A DNA stretch of 16,227 nt from an uncultured Oscillospiraceae bacterium (GTDB lineage Bacteria > Bacillota > Clostridia > Oscillospirales > Acutalibacteraceae). The translations under genes and the position numbers were made by a program. Numbering within the stretch: the stretch's first letter is position 1; the number at the start of each line of letters is the position of its first letter. The DNA lies in NCBI GenBank assembly GCA_902461995.1, contig CABQAA010000009.1, positions 1 through 16,227 of the forward strand. The letters are read 5' to 3'. Below the pieces are notes generated by a model that searched no databases, had not been told where the DNA came from, and saw only the letters and a list, made by a program, of their open reading frames with translations. Shown here one piece after another: positions 1 to 8,566 of the stretch.

Positions 1-1415
1 GCCTCGGCTCCTGGTATAACGAGATGCAGACCCAGCCCCTGATGTTGGACGAGTTCGTTGTCGCCACCGCCGACCAGGAGATCCCGGAACGGAAGTCCAG
101 TGTATTTCAAAAGCTATGGGCTTCGGTCTACAACTTCGTGCTGTCCTTTACAAAGGACTACAACAACGTGGCAAGCGTGCTCGAAGGCGATGTGGAGATC
201 CGGGAGACCCTGAACGTCTGGATCGCCCGCGGCACCGAATGGGCCGAAACGGTCAAGACGCTGGCAGACGAAAATTTCACACCGCAATCCGGTATTCAGA
301 TCAATCTGAACATCGTCCCCGCCAGCCAGCTCAATACCGGCAGCTCCAATGCCCTGATGCTGGCCATCACGGCCGGCAACGCCCCGGACATCGCCATGGG
401 CGTCTCGGCGAATTCCCCGGTGGAATTCGCCATCCGGGATGCGGTGACCGACCTGTCCAAATTCGAAAGCTTTGCCGATGTCCAACCGCGCTTTCTCGAA
501 AAGATCTGGATCCCCTTCCAATATCAGGGCGGCGTCTACGCCCTGCCCGAAACCATGAGCTTCACCAGCCTCTTCTACCGGAAGGATCTCTTTGAAGAGT
601 ACGGCATGGAGCTTCCCGAAACCTGGGACGATTTGTACTACACCCTTCTTCCCCAACTCTATCAGAACGGCATGCAGTTCTACCAGCCCCAGGATTTCAC
701 ACCCTTCCTCTATCAGCACGGCGGGTCCTTCTATAACGAGGCGGGTACGAAATCGGCGCTGGATTCCGCCGAGGCCTTTCAGGCGTTCCGGGCCTATACC
801 GAAATGTTCACCAACTACGGCTCGCCGGTCAACGCCAACTTCCTCACCCGGTTCCGCACGGGGGAAATGCCGATCGGCATCGGCAATTTTGCCCTCTATC
901 TCCAGCTCTCCACCGCCGCACCCGAGCTGGTCGGCCGCTGGGGCATGGCGCTGCTCCCCGGTGTTGTCCAGAGCGACGGAACCATCAACCGCTCGAGCGG
1001 CAGCCTCGCGGGCGAATGCGACATTCTCCTCGCCCAGAGCGAGAAGCAGGAAGCCGCCTGGGAATTCCTCGAATGGTGGTCGCGGGACGACACCCAGCGG
1101 GAATACGCCCGGGAACTCGAATCCCTGATCGGTGTGGAGGCCCGCTGGAATTCCGCCAATCTTAATGTCTTCCAGTCTCTCGACTGGGAGGAAGAAGACC
1201 TGACCGTGCTCGGCGAACAGTGGAAATGGGCAACCGAAACGCCGGTGGTCCTGGGCGGGTATTACACCACCCGCTATGTGAATAACGCCTTCAACAGCGT
1301 CGTCGTATCCGGTAAAAAGACGGTCCGGGACGCGCTGGAAGACGCCGTCAAGGAAATCAATCGTGAGCTTAAAATGAAGCAGGAGGAATACGGGGTGTTT
1401 GTCGATGAACCATAA
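1..1415 (+). CDS. Extracellular solute-binding protein, sugar ABC transporter (5'-truncated)
   Basis: C-terminal 470 residues of an exported substrate-binding protein. The reading frame is open to the window edge (first whole codon at base 3), so the ATG at 24 is internal and the true start and signal peptide lie upstream. The family 1 sugar-binding fold begins near 'LNVWIARGTEW' and shows typical landmarks: 'LAITAGNAPDIAMG', 'YQGGVYALPETMSFTSLFYRKDLFEEYG', 'ETWDDL', a late 'AWEFLEWW' and an acidic C-terminal helix. The roughly 60 residues before this are unusual for a plain binding protein; the first ones ('LGSWYNE...PLMLDEFVV') look like the last strand of a beta-sandwich such as a LamG/DUF1080-type module. 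It should deliver an oligosaccharide to the permeases encoded just downstream. Its end overlaps the next gene by 17 bases. The family call is firm; the substrate is unknown. Confidence 0.9.
   Translation, partial: LGSWYNEMQTQPLMLDEFVVATADQEIPERKSSVFQKLWASVYNFVLSFTKDYNNVASVLEGDVEIRETLNVWIARGTEWAETVKTLADENFTPQSGIQINLNIVPASQLNTGSSNALMLAITAGNAPDIAMGVSANSPVEFAIRDAVTDLSKFESFADVQPRFLEKIWIPFQYQGGVYALPETMSFTSLFYRKDLFEEYGMELPETWDDLYYTLLPQLYQNGMQFYQPQDFTPFLYQHGGSFYNEAGTKSALDSAEAFQAFRAYTEMFTNYGSPVNANFLTRFRTGEMPIGIGNFALYLQLSTAAPELVGRWGMALLPGVVQSDGTINRSSGSLAGECDILLAQSEKQEAAWEFLEWWSRDDTQREYARELESLIGVEARWNSANLNVFQSLDWEEEDLTVLGEQWKWATETPVVLGGYYTTRYVNNAFNSVVVSGKKTVRDALEDAVKEINRELKMKQEEYGVFVDEP
1381..1387 (+). 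promoter_or_regulatory. Ribosome binding site AGGAGGA for the first permease
   Basis: AGGAGGA lies inside the end of the solute-binding protein gene. It is 11 bases before a TTG at 1399 and 17 before an in-frame ATG at 1405. The shorter spacing favours TTG, but ATG cannot be excluded; the two differ by two residues. Confidence 0.6.
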
Positions 1416-2301
1416 CCTGCGCCGTTTCGTGCGAAAAAACTGGGTCGGCTATTTGATGCTGACGCCCTTTTTCCTCTTCTTTCTGGTGTTCATGGTCCTG
1501 CCGGTTCTGGTGGCATTTTTCCTGAGCTTCACCAACTACAACATGTTCCAGGACATGAGCTTCGTGGGGATCAACAACTATAAGCTCCTGTTTCTCGACG
1601 ACCGCATTTTCATGACGGCGCTCGGAAACACCTTCGTCTTCGCCGTCATCGTCGGCCCGGTCGGCTACTTCTTCAGTTTCTTCGCCGCCTGGGTACTCAA
1701 CCAGATGAAATTCCGCAACGGCTTTGCCCTGGCGTTTTATGTCCCGTCCATCACCTCGGGTGTCGCGATGAGCGTGGTCTGGTCCTATTTTTTCTCTTCC
1801 GACAGCTATGGCCTAATCAACAACGTGCTCATGGAGACCGGAATTATCGACACCCCCATTCTCTGGACACAGGACCCCTCCTATATCATGCCGGTCATTA
1901 TCGTCATCTCGATCTGGATGAGTATGGGCACCGGATTCTTGGTCTTCCTGGCTGGGCTCCAGAACATCGACAAAGGCTATTACGAAGCCGCCGCCATCGA
2001 CGGCATCCAGAGCAAATACCAGGAGCTGAAATACATCACCCTGCCCATGATGAAGCCCCAGCTCCTGTTCGGCGCCATCACGGCCATCACCAACTCCTTC
2101 GGCGTCTTCGACGTGGCTGTCTCCATTGCGGGCTTTCCCAGCCCCAACTACGCGGGGCACACCATCGTCGCCCATCTGTACGACTACGCGTTTGTCCGTT
2201 TCCAGATGGGCTACGCTTCGGCCGTCGCGACCGTTCTGTTCATCATTACTTACGTTCTCGGCCGCGTCATCATGCGGGCGCTCAGCCCGAAGGACGAATA
2301 A
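1399..2301 (+). CDS. Sugar ABC transporter permease, MalF/UgpA type
   Basis: Integral membrane permease of 300 residues, the usual length for the first permease of a CUT1 carbohydrate importer. A short basic N-terminus ('RRFVRKNW') is followed by 'YLMLTPFFLFFLVFMVLP', the first of about six membrane helices (roughly 18-42, 76-100, 108-132, 162-186, 222-245, 270-292). The cytoplasmic EAA loop that docks the ATPase is 'EAAAIDG' at 196-202, followed by 'ITLPMMKP'. It overlaps the binding-protein gene by 17 bases and precedes the MalG-type partner by 11 bases, so the three are surely co-translated. The start is TTG 1399 or ATG 1405. No ATPase is encoded nearby, so it likely uses a shared MsiK-type subunit. 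Confidence 0.93.
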   Translation: MSMNHNLRRFVRKNWVGYLMLTPFFLFFLVFMVLPVLVAFFLSFTNYNMFQDMSFVGINNYKLLFLDDRIFMTALGNTFVFAVIVGPVGYFFSFFAAWVLNQMKFRNGFALAFYVPSITSGVAMSVVWSYFFSSDSYGLINNVLMETGIIDTPILWTQDPSYIMPVIIVISIWMSMGTGFLVFLAGLQNIDKGYYEAAAIDGIQSKYQELKYITLPMMKPQLLFGAITAITNSFGVFDVAVSIAGFPSPNYAGHTIVAHLYDYAFVRFQMGYASAVATVLFIITYVLGRVIMRALSPKDE

Positions 2302-2312
2302 GGGGGACCACG

Positions 2313-3200
2313 ATGCTGAAACTCCGTATCAAACAGCGGGACGGCTTACATAAGACCATCAAAATCAGCGGGCCCAAGATCGCCGTGTATCTGGTTCTGC
2401 TCGTGTTGGTCTGTTTCATCTCCCTGCCTCTGGTCTATCTGATCAGCACGGCGTTCAAGCCGCTCAACGAGCTGTATGTATTCCCGCCCCGCTTTTTTGT
2501 CCGGGAACCCACACTCAAGAATTTCGGAGACCTGGTGCTGTCGCTGTCCAGCTCAGCGGTGCCGTTTTCCCGCTATACCTTCAATAGCCTGCTCATCACC
2601 TCCCTGACCGTGGCCGGCACCATCTTCGTCAGCACCCTTGGGGCTTACGCCATGGTTAAGCACCATCCGCCCGGCAGCAAACCCCTGTTCAATCTTGTCA
2701 TCGCAACCATGATGTTTTCTCCGTACGTCACCCAGATTCCCCGTTACCTGGTGGTCAATTACCTGGGTCTGGTGGATTCCTACGCGGCGCTGATTCTGCC
2801 GAATCTCGCCGTGGCGTACAACTTCTTTCTGATCAAGCAGTTCGTCGAACAATTCCCGAACGATCTGATCGAGGCCGCCCGCATCGACGGGGCGGGTGAA
2901 TTCTACACCTACTGGAAAATCGTCATGCCGGCACTGGCCCCCGCCTGGTCCACCCTGATCGTGTTCAGCTTTGTCAGCTCGTGGAACGACTTTTTCTCCC
3001 CGCTGATTTACCTGAGCGATCAGGCGAAAAAGACCCTGCCCCTGGCGCTCAACACCATTTCGGGCGGCAGCGCCACCATCGGGCGGGCCGGAGCCGTTTC
3101 GGCGGCGACCATGCTCATGACCATACCGACCGTCATCGTCTTTACCCTCATGCAGCGCAAAGTCATGGAGACGATGGTCCATTCCGGCATCAAAGGATAG
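2313..3200 (+). CDS. Sugar ABC transporter permease, MalG/UgpE type
   Basis: Second permease of the first importer, 295 residues. Six helices are visible, starting with 'IAVYLVLLVLVCFISLPLVYLIS'. It has the periplasm-facing 'TAFKPLNELYVFPP' typical of MalG-type subunits, the 'YTFNSLLITSLTV' helix start, and the EAA loop 'EAARIDG' at 187-193 followed by 'YWKIVMPALAPA'. 'FVSSWNDFFSPLIYL' at about 220-234 is also characteristic of the family. The ATG is preceded by AGGGGGA (2301-2307). It should form a heterodimeric channel with the upstream permease and accept substrate from the solute-binding protein. Nothing about the protein is odd; only the transported sugar is unknown. Confidence 0.94.
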   Translation: MLKLRIKQRDGLHKTIKISGPKIAVYLVLLVLVCFISLPLVYLISTAFKPLNELYVFPPRFFVREPTLKNFGDLVLSLSSSAVPFSRYTFNSLLITSLTVAGTIFVSTLGAYAMVKHHPPGSKPLFNLVIATMMFSPYVTQIPRYLVVNYLGLVDSYAALILPNLAVAYNFFLIKQFVEQFPNDLIEAARIDGAGEFYTYWKIVMPALAPAWSTLIVFSFVSSWNDFFSPLIYLSDQAKKTLPLALNTISGGSATIGRAGAVSAATMLMTIPTVIVFTLMQRKVMETMVHSGIKG

Positions 3201-3201
3201 C

Positions 3202-3208
3202 GAGGGGG
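3202..3208 (+). promoter_or_regulatory. Ribosome binding site GAGGGGG supporting a TTG start
   Basis: GAGGGGG lies 8 bases before TTG 3217. That start gives an immediate signal peptide (MKRAFIKTAACLG...), which supports TTG as the true start of the NHL/Yip1 protein. Confidence 0.75.
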
Positions 3209-3216
3209 ATAAAGCA

Positions 3217-5349
3217 TTGAAACGGGCATTCATCAAGACAGCAGCATGTCTCGGCGCCCTGCTGTGCGGCCTCCTCACCTTCTCGGTGTCGGCCGAAACC
3301 CCGACGGACTACACCGTATCGGGCCATGATGTCGTCTCCATTCCCAAAACCTATGTCTATCAGTCCAGCATCAACAGTCTGAACAACACGGCCGAGGGAG
3401 TGGGCCGCTATTTCGACCAGCCCGCCGACATGGTTTTCGACCGGGATGAAAACCTATACGTCGCGGATATGAAAAACAACCGCATCGTCAAACTGGATAA
3501 AAGCGGAAAGTGCCTGGCCGTTTATACCGAAGCCGGCGGCAAAGCCTTCAAGCTGCCGCAGGGCGTCTGTCCCGATCCGGACGGCGGCCTCTACATATCC
3601 GACACCGGCAACAGCCGGATCGTACACGTGAAAGCGGACGGTACCCTGATACAGGAATACGGCCTCCCCGAAAGCCCCATGCTGTCCGAGGTTGTCGTAT
3701 ACAGCCCCACCAAAATCGCCCTGTCCCCCACCGGCGGCCTCTACGTGCTCATGGGGGAAACCATTATGAGCATCAGCCAGGACAACGAGTTCCGCGGGTA
3801 TATCGGGCAGACCGATATCGGTTTCAGTTTTCTCGACTGGCTGCTGCGCATCGTCGCCTCCGATGAGCAGAAAATCATGATTCAGAAGCGTACCGCCGCC
3901 AGCTACATGAGCTTTTCTGTCAATGATAAGGGCCTGATCTACGCCACCAGCCAGGACAATGTGGAAGGGCAGATCAAGGTGCTCAACTCGGTCGGTAACA
4001 ACATCTATCGCAAGCTGAGCGATATCAACAAAAGCGGCTTCGCCAAATTCCGGGATCAATATTTCGCGGGCAATGTCATCGGCAAGCCCTTCCGGTACGG
4101 CGAACTGGTGAACGGCGCGAATCCGCTGTTCAGCGGCATCGCCGTGGATGCGAACGGCATCATCACCGTCGTGGAAAAGCAGAGCGGCAAGCTCTATCAG
4201 TACGATCAAAGCGGCAATCTGCTCGCGGTGTTCGGGGGACTCGGAAACAACCAAGGACAGTTTGCTATCCCCTCCGCGCTGGCGGTGGACCGTGCCGGCC
4301 GCCTGTATGTTCTCGATTCCAGTAAAGGCAATATCCAGATTTTTGAGCCCACTACCTTTATTCAAAAGGTGCAGCAGGCTACCATCCTTTACAACAACGG
4401 CGATTACGAGGGGGCCTCCTCTCTGTGGCAGGAGGTTCTCGCCATCGATAAAACCTATCCTCTGGCGCATGTGGGGCTGGCCAGCACAAGCTTCAAAGAA
4501 GGCGACTGGGCCGCCTCCATGGAAGGATACCGGTACGCCAATGACCGGGCCGGATACGCCAAGGCGTTTTCCGAGCACCGCTACGACCTGCTCAAGGATT
4601 ACTTTTTCTGGGTGATTCTCGCCGCCGCGGCCGTGATTGCCGCCGTCGGCGTCCTCCTCGTCCAGCTCTCCAAACGCTCTAAAAAAGTCCTTCTCGGATT
4701 CGAATACCGGCAGACCCCCACCCTCGGACTTGGGCGCAGCCTCCTGATGGGCGTCGGCATGCTCTTCCGTCCGAAGCGGACTCTTGAAAGCATCAAAAAC
4801 TCCCGTGGACGGCTGAGCATCCTTTCCGGATTCGTGGTGCTTCTGCTCGTTCTCGTCTCCCGGATCTTCTTCATTTACACCGTCAGCTACTCGTTCCAAG
4901 ATGTGGAGCTCAAGGATGTCAATCTGCTACTGGAAATCGTGAAGCTCCTGATCCCATTCTTCACCTGGGTCGGGGCCAGCTACTTGATCTCCTCCCAATT
5001 CAGCGGCGAATCCACTCTTTCGGAAAATTTTGTAGCCGCCTCCTACTGCATGATCCCCTATGTCGTGGTGGAAATCGCGGCCGCGCTGCTTTCCCATCTT
5101 CTGTGCGTCAACGAAAAATATATGTTCGCCATTCTGGTCAACGGCGTGTTCCTCTGGCTGCTGTGGCTCTTGATCCGGACCGTCTTTATTCTCAACGACT
5201 ACCGGATCGGTCAGCTGCTGCTCGTCTGTCTGCTGTCCGCCTGCGCCATGGTCCTCATCTGGTTCATCTCCTTACTCGGATATGCGCTCGTCGGCCGGAT
5301 CGTCCAATTTGTCCGCGACATCATCCAGGAAGCCACCTTGCTTGCCTGA
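3217..5349 (+). CDS. Exported NHL-repeat beta-propeller fused to TPR-like and Yip1-like membrane domains
   Basis: A 710-residue membrane protein. Residues 1-26 form a signal peptide ending 'SVSA'. Residues about 60-380 hold NHL-type propeller repeats: 'FDQPADMVFDRDENLYVADMKNNRIVKLD', 'LPQGVCPDPDGGLYISDTGNSRIVHV', 'FSGIAVDANGIITVVEK', and 'FAIPSALAVDRAGRLYVLDSS' with 'GNIQIF' after it. A helical, TPR-like part follows ('ATILYNNGDYEGASSLWQEV', 'GLASTSFKEGDWAASMEGY', 384-455). One membrane helix spans 464-484. The C-terminal 505-700 has about five more helices in a Yip1-like layout ('FRPKRTLESIKN' before the first). The propeller should sit outside the cell. I infer an accessory or sensing partner of the transporters flanking it, since similar fusions accompany sugar ABC and DUF5696 genes in Firmicutes as I recall. 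No catalytic motif is evident. Confidence 0.85.
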   Translation: MKRAFIKTAACLGALLCGLLTFSVSAETPTDYTVSGHDVVSIPKTYVYQSSINSLNNTAEGVGRYFDQPADMVFDRDENLYVADMKNNRIVKLDKSGKCLAVYTEAGGKAFKLPQGVCPDPDGGLYISDTGNSRIVHVKADGTLIQEYGLPESPMLSEVVVYSPTKIALSPTGGLYVLMGETIMSISQDNEFRGYIGQTDIGFSFLDWLLRIVASDEQKIMIQKRTAASYMSFSVNDKGLIYATSQDNVEGQIKVLNSVGNNIYRKLSDINKSGFAKFRDQYFAGNVIGKPFRYGELVNGANPLFSGIAVDANGIITVVEKQSGKLYQYDQSGNLLAVFGGLGNNQGQFAIPSALAVDRAGRLYVLDSSKGNIQIFEPTTFIQKVQQATILYNNGDYEGASSLWQEVLAIDKTYPLAHVGLASTSFKEGDWAASMEGYRYANDRAGYAKAFSEHRYDLLKDYFFWVILAAAAVIAAVGVLLVQLSKRSKKVLLGFEYRQTPTLGLGRSLLMGVGMLFRPKRTLESIKNSRGRLSILSGFVVLLLVLVSRIFFIYTVSYSFQDVELKDVNLLLEIVKLLIPFFTWVGASYLISSQFSGESTLSENFVAASYCMIPYVVVEIAAALLSHLLCVNEKYMFAILVNGVFLWLLWLLIRTVFILNDYRIGQLLLVCLLSACAMVLIWFISLLGYALVGRIVQFVRDIIQEATLLA

Positions 5350-5385
5350 TCGTTATTCTCAGCGTCTTCCCTCGGACGGGAACGC

Positions 5386-5392
5386 GGAAAGG
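5386..5392 (+). promoter_or_regulatory. Ribosome binding site GGAAAGG fixing the DUF5696 start
   Basis: GGAAAGG lies 10 bases before ATG 5403, which begins a clear lipoprotein signal peptide. The frame is open much further upstream (to 5103), but that part overlaps the NHL/Yip1 gene and reads as low-grade Arg/Pro-rich sequence. It is therefore not coding. Confidence 0.7.
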
Positions 5393-5402
5393 TTCGGGTT
5401 AT

Positions 5403-7676
5403 ATGAAACGAAAAACCATGGCATGGCTGTCCGCCGCGGTGCTGCTGATGGGCATTCTCAGCGGCTGTTCCTCCGCTGCAGACCTATCCGGCCTCCTGTC
5501 TGAACGGAATACCGGTGTCTCCCTGTTTTCGGGCCAAAGCGGCACCTCCTACACCGCGGCTGCGGCCGGTGAGTACGAGGACATCTGCTCTTCGGGGCGG
5601 TACACCCTGCGGTTCCGGCAGGATATTGCGGCGGTTTCGGTCTTTGACAGCCAGACGGGAACCACCGCTTGGAACGGGGCTGTAACCGAGGAGCTCTATC
5701 CGGATCTCGCGATGTCCACCAAGGTGTGGGCTGACTATATGCAGTCCCTGGTGGCGATCACCACCGTCAGCAAAAACGATACCAGGGGCAATTTCGTCAA
5801 AGAGTATGCGGCCTCTGACGACAATCAAATCGATGTCCTCCGCTTTGACAACGGTTTGGCTGTCACGATCACCTTCCACGATTCGAACATCCGGATTTGC
5901 GTGGAAATCGCGATGGACGAACAGGGGCTGCGGCTGCGCATCCCCTCCGACAAAATCGAGGAAAACGGCGATTACTATTTGTACGCCGTCGAGCTGCTGC
6001 CCTTTTTTGGGGCCGCGAACAAGCAGGAAGACGGGTATCTGTTCTATCCGGACGGCAGCGGTGCTCTGAGCTATTTCAATCAAACGGACAGCAAGCATCT
6101 GTATGCCACCGCCCTCACCCTCGATATTTACGGCCCGATTCTGCAAACCGACCTGTTCTCCGAAACGGCGAATCCCACGGCGCCTCTGCCCGTCTACGGT
6201 GTCAAAAAACAGGAGCGCGCCTTCCTCGCCGCCATCACCGAAGGTGCGGAATACGCCCAGATCGGCGTCAGTCCCAGCGTCAACATGTCGACGATCAAGC
6301 TCAACCGGTGCAGCTTCCAGTTCATCTACCGGGAACAGTACCGCATTTATCTGTCCAACATCGTCAAATACGGCGACAACCTGTCTTCCACCCTCTACGG
6401 CACCCGCATGACACCCGACCGGCTCGATCTGGACCGGGAAATTCGTTTCTTCTTCCTCGAGGATGACGAGGCCGATTACAGCGGCATGGCGAACGTTTAC
6501 CGTTCCTATCTGCTTCACAGCAGACAGATGAACACGGCTGCCGCGGCGGCCGAGCCGCCCCTCTCCCTGATGCTGTTCATGGGCACGCAGAGCGACAGCG
6601 GCTTAATCAAATCCCTCGTTGAAATGACTTCCTTCGAAGACGCGGAACAAATCCTGTCGGGTTATCTGGACGCCGATATACAAAACCTGCAGATTGTCCT
6701 GCGGGGCTGGACGGAACACGGATACGGATACACCCCCGACAAAGCCGCCCCCGCCTCCGCTCTCGGAGGGAAAAAGGGGCTGGCATCCCTGGACCGGTTT
6801 GCAGCCGATCATCCCGGCACCTCCATCTCTCTGGAACTGGACCCGGTCTATGCCGTCAAAGATAAGGGGAATTTTTCCATAGGGAAAGACGTGCTGCTGC
6901 AGGGCAACGGCAGCCCGGTCAGCGATCTGACGGAATCCTTCTTTTATCTGAGCCCGGCCCGGGTCTGGTCCAACCTCCAGCGGAACCGGAAGAGTCTGGC
7001 CTCCTATCCGCATCTGCACACCGCTTACGAGACGCTCGGTTCCCAGCTTTTCCAGGATATGCGGGATAAAGCGTCTGTCAGCCGGGTGGATACCCGGGAT
7101 ATCTGGCAGCAGATTCTCGGCAGCGACAAATCCCCCTCGGTGGAAGGCGGCAATCTGTATGCGCTCGCCCATGCCGCCAGCCTATACGATATTCCAATGA
7201 CCTCTTCGCAGAACCAGATCACCGACGTGAGCGTCCCCTGGTACTCGATGGTGGTATACGGCTCCATTCCCTTCACCTCCGAGCCCGGCAACCTGTCTTA
7301 TGACCTGAACCTGACCAAACTGCAGTGGCTGGAGACCGGCTGCCTGCCCACGTTTGAGCTGTCCCAGAACAGCCCCACGCTCCTCCAGAATACCGACTAC
7401 ACCCGGCTGTTCACCTGTGAAAACGAGGATTGGAAAGAACGTGTAACGGCGCTTTACAAGGAATTCCAGACGGGCGTCTGGCCCTACACGACCGACGGAT
7501 CGGATCCGGTATACATGACCAAGCACACCGTTTTGGAACCCGATTTCGTTAAAATCCTCTATTCGAACGGCACCGCGCTCTATATCAATTACACCGCGTC
7601 CTCCAAAACGGCCGACGGGCAAACCGTCGGCGCCGGGGATTATCTCGTAGTGGGAAAGGAGGGGGTTACTCCATGA
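5403..7676 (+). CDS. DUF5696-family lipoprotein, glycoside-hydrolase-like
   Basis: A 757-residue lipoprotein with lipobox 'LSGC' (Cys22) and a Ser/Ala-rich tether. The body matches DUF5696 as I know it: 'GYLFYPDGSGALSYFNQ' (211-227), 'DYSGMANVYRSYLL' (358-371), a central part with 'LQIVLRGWTEHGYGY' (429-443) and 'LGGKKGLASLDRFA', and a C-terminal strand set 'VKILYSNGTALYINY' (716-730). The last two resemble the barrel and terminal beta-sandwich of large glycoside hydrolases, so an enzyme or sugar-binding role on the outer face of the membrane is plausible. No catalytic acid pair can be assigned by eye. The stop overlaps the next ATG by 4 bases (ATGA), coupling it to the second permease pair in the place where a solute-binding protein would be expected. 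Family call good; function unknown. Confidence 0.82.
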   Translation: MKRKTMAWLSAAVLLMGILSGCSSAADLSGLLSERNTGVSLFSGQSGTSYTAAAAGEYEDICSSGRYTLRFRQDIAAVSVFDSQTGTTAWNGAVTEELYPDLAMSTKVWADYMQSLVAITTVSKNDTRGNFVKEYAASDDNQIDVLRFDNGLAVTITFHDSNIRICVEIAMDEQGLRLRIPSDKIEENGDYYLYAVELLPFFGAANKQEDGYLFYPDGSGALSYFNQTDSKHLYATALTLDIYGPILQTDLFSETANPTAPLPVYGVKKQERAFLAAITEGAEYAQIGVSPSVNMSTIKLNRCSFQFIYREQYRIYLSNIVKYGDNLSSTLYGTRMTPDRLDLDREIRFFFLEDDEADYSGMANVYRSYLLHSRQMNTAAAAAEPPLSLMLFMGTQSDSGLIKSLVEMTSFEDAEQILSGYLDADIQNLQIVLRGWTEHGYGYTPDKAAPASALGGKKGLASLDRFAADHPGTSISLELDPVYAVKDKGNFSIGKDVLLQGNGSPVSDLTESFFYLSPARVWSNLQRNRKSLASYPHLHTAYETLGSQLFQDMRDKASVSRVDTRDIWQQILGSDKSPSVEGGNLYALAHAASLYDIPMTSSQNQITDVSVPWYSMVVYGSIPFTSEPGNLSYDLNLTKLQWLETGCLPTFELSQNSPTLLQNTDYTRLFTCENEDWKERVTALYKEFQTGVWPYTTDGSDPVYMTKHTVLEPDFVKILYSNGTALYINYTASSKTADGQTVGAGDYLVVGKEGVTP

Positions 7677-8566
7677 AACAAAAGCATCTGCGCCTGACCG
7701 CCCGGAGGCGGGAAGGCCTGATCGGCCTGTTTTTCCTCGCCCCCTTCCTCATCGGCACCCTGCTGTGCTTCGCCTTTCCCACCATCTCCTCTTTTCTGCT
7801 CAGCTTCGGCGCCACCGATACCCAGACGGCGGGTTTCCACATTCAAATGACGGGGTTCGAGAACTATTCCCGCGCCTTTTTCAAAGACACCAATTTCGTG
7901 CCCTATCTGCTCGATTCCATTCAGGATATGCTCGTCAAAACCCCGCTCATCCTGGTCTTTTCCCTTCTCATCGCCATCCTGCTCAGCAAAGTCAAACACT
8001 TCAAGGGCTTTTTCCGGGTGGTGGCGCTGCTGCCCTTCCTTCTCGGCAACGGGCAGGTCCTCCGCCAGATGATGCGGGAAGGCATCGACACCCAGATCCT
8101 CTCCTTGTCTGGCAACAGCCTGATTCCGCAGGATATGCTCGCGTATATCGGGCAGGATTTTCTCGGGGTGGTCGACTCCCTCTTCAGCATCATCGTCACC
8201 GTCCTGTGGTCCTGCGGGGTGCAGATCCTGCTGTTCCTCGCCGCCATCCAGAGCATTTCCCCCGCCCTCTATGAATCCGCCCACATCGACGGCGCCAACG
8301 AGTATGAGGCCTTCTGGAAAATCACACTGCCGATGGTGCTGCCGGTCCTGCTGCTCAATACGGTCTACACCATCATCAATTCGTTCACCGATTCCACCAA
8401 TCCCCTGCTCGATTATATCAAAACCTGGGCGATCACCAAGGCGGATCATGGCTTCGCCGCCGCCATGGGCTGGATTTACTTCCTGTTCATCCTGGTGTTC
8501 ATCGGGCTTGTGGTGCTGGTGATCGAACGCTGCATCAAACGTACCCAAGGAGGGATGGGAAAATGA
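7673..8566 (+). CDS. Sugar ABC transporter permease, MalF/UgpA type (second importer)
   Basis: A 297-residue permease. The start is ATG 7673 with a very strong AAAGGAGGGGG site (7655-7665), inside a 4-base overlap with the DUF5696 gene. The first helix is 'GLIGLFFLAPFLIGTLLCFAF' after a basic 'RRREG'. 'FFRVVALLPFLLG' and the EAA loop 'ESAHIDG' (201-207) with 'FWKITLPMVLPVLL' follow. The loop's first alanine is replaced by serine, a tolerated change. The protein is clearly diverged from the permease at 1399, so this is a second transporter and not a recent duplication. It overlaps its partner at 8563 by 4 bases. Confidence 0.93.
   Translation: MKQKHLRLTARRREGLIGLFFLAPFLIGTLLCFAFPTISSFLLSFGATDTQTAGFHIQMTGFENYSRAFFKDTNFVPYLLDSIQDMLVKTPLILVFSLLIAILLSKVKHFKGFFRVVALLPFLLGNGQVLRQMMREGIDTQILSLSGNSLIPQDMLAYIGQDFLGVVDSLFSIIVTVLWSCGVQILLFLAAIQSISPALYESAHIDGANEYEAFWKITLPMVLPVLLLNTVYTIINSFTDSTNPLLDYIKTWAITKADHGFAAAMGWIYFLFILVFIGLVVLVIERCIKRTQGGMGK

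Noticed and set aside
24..26. ATG as the start of the solute-binding protein
   Set aside because: The frame continues upstream to the window edge, there is no ribosome site before 24, and no signal peptide follows. The gene is truncated by the window.
3454..4899. Long antisense open frame of 481 codons
   Set aside because: It lies wholly opposite the NHL/Yip1 gene, whose domains and signal peptide are clear. Its translation is His/Gly/Asp-rich without domain features. GC-rich genes commonly leave such open frames on the other strand; those at 5484-6518, 7640-8569 and 9918-10706 are rejected for the same reason.
5103..5402. Possible 100-residue N-terminal extension of the DUF5696 protein
   Set aside because: It overlaps the Yip1-coding end in another frame, reads as Arg/Pro-rich filler, and would bury an obvious lipoprotein signal peptide at 5403.
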